From contig JAISVY010000123.1 in NCBI GenBank assembly GCA_031271325.1, forward strand, positions 1 to 5,408: a stretch of 5,408 nucleotides of DNA. The letters are read 5' to 3'. How positions within the stretch are numbered: position 1 is the first letter of the stretch; each line of letters starts with the position of its first letter. The position numbers were made by a program, and so were the translations under genes. The notes under the pieces are model-generated. The model was not told the origin of the DNA and ran no database searches. It saw nothing but the letters and a program-made list of their open reading frames with translations. Positions 5,398 to 5,408 of the stretch are shown here, piece by piece. Source of the DNA: Oscillospiraceae bacterium. Lineage in GTDB: Bacteria > Bacillota > Clostridia > Oscillospirales > UBA929.

Positions 5398-5408
5398 CGG
5401 AGCGGGGG

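Overview
The window looks like the chromosome of a GC-rich, spore-forming-type Firmicute, most likely a clostridium near Oscillospiraceae. The basis is the gene content (an M18 aminopeptidase, a CoaE with clostridial-style motifs, a DUF11 protein of a type I associate with clostridia), the purine-rich ribosome binding sites (AAGGGG, GAGGTG, AGAAGG) and the short, sometimes overlapping gene spacing. This assignment is inference; no 16S or other marker is present.

Layout: the left edge holds the 3' part of a rightward HAD-family hydrolase gene (1-378). Everything else runs leftward. In transcription order from the right these are a small conserved-looking protein of unknown function (5281-4979), a fused TsaC/YrdC-CoaE protein (4982-3825), an M18 aminopeptidase, apeA (3744-2386), and a large leaderless DUF11 surface-type protein (2285-381). 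That last gene ends 2 bp from the end of the HAD gene. Coding density is high. The three non-coding stretches (2286-2385, 3745-3824 and 5282-5408) are all short and all contain inverted repeats.

How the genes relate: the small gene and the fusion overlap by 4 bp (GTGA) and are almost certainly one transcript with coupled translation. The fusion joins threonylcarbamoyl-AMP synthase (first step of the tRNA t6A modification) to dephospho-CoA kinase (last step of coenzyme A synthesis) in one reading frame. apeA follows after an 80-bp gap with a hairpin and may belong to the same transcript. The DUF11 gene seems to be its own unit. Its 100-bp upstream gap contains a close match to the mother-cell sigma-K promoter (AC, 16 bp, CATAnnnTA) inside and next to palindromes. 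The protein has no signal peptide, anchor or membrane segment, so a spore-surface role is a reasonable but untested hypothesis.

Most noteworthy points: the TsaC-CoaE fusion with its coupled small partner, the sigma-K-like promoter for the leaderless DUF11 protein, and the paired GAACnnGTTC palindromes that form a long hairpin across the apeA stop codon. No mobile element, CRISPR array, tRNA or rRNA was found.
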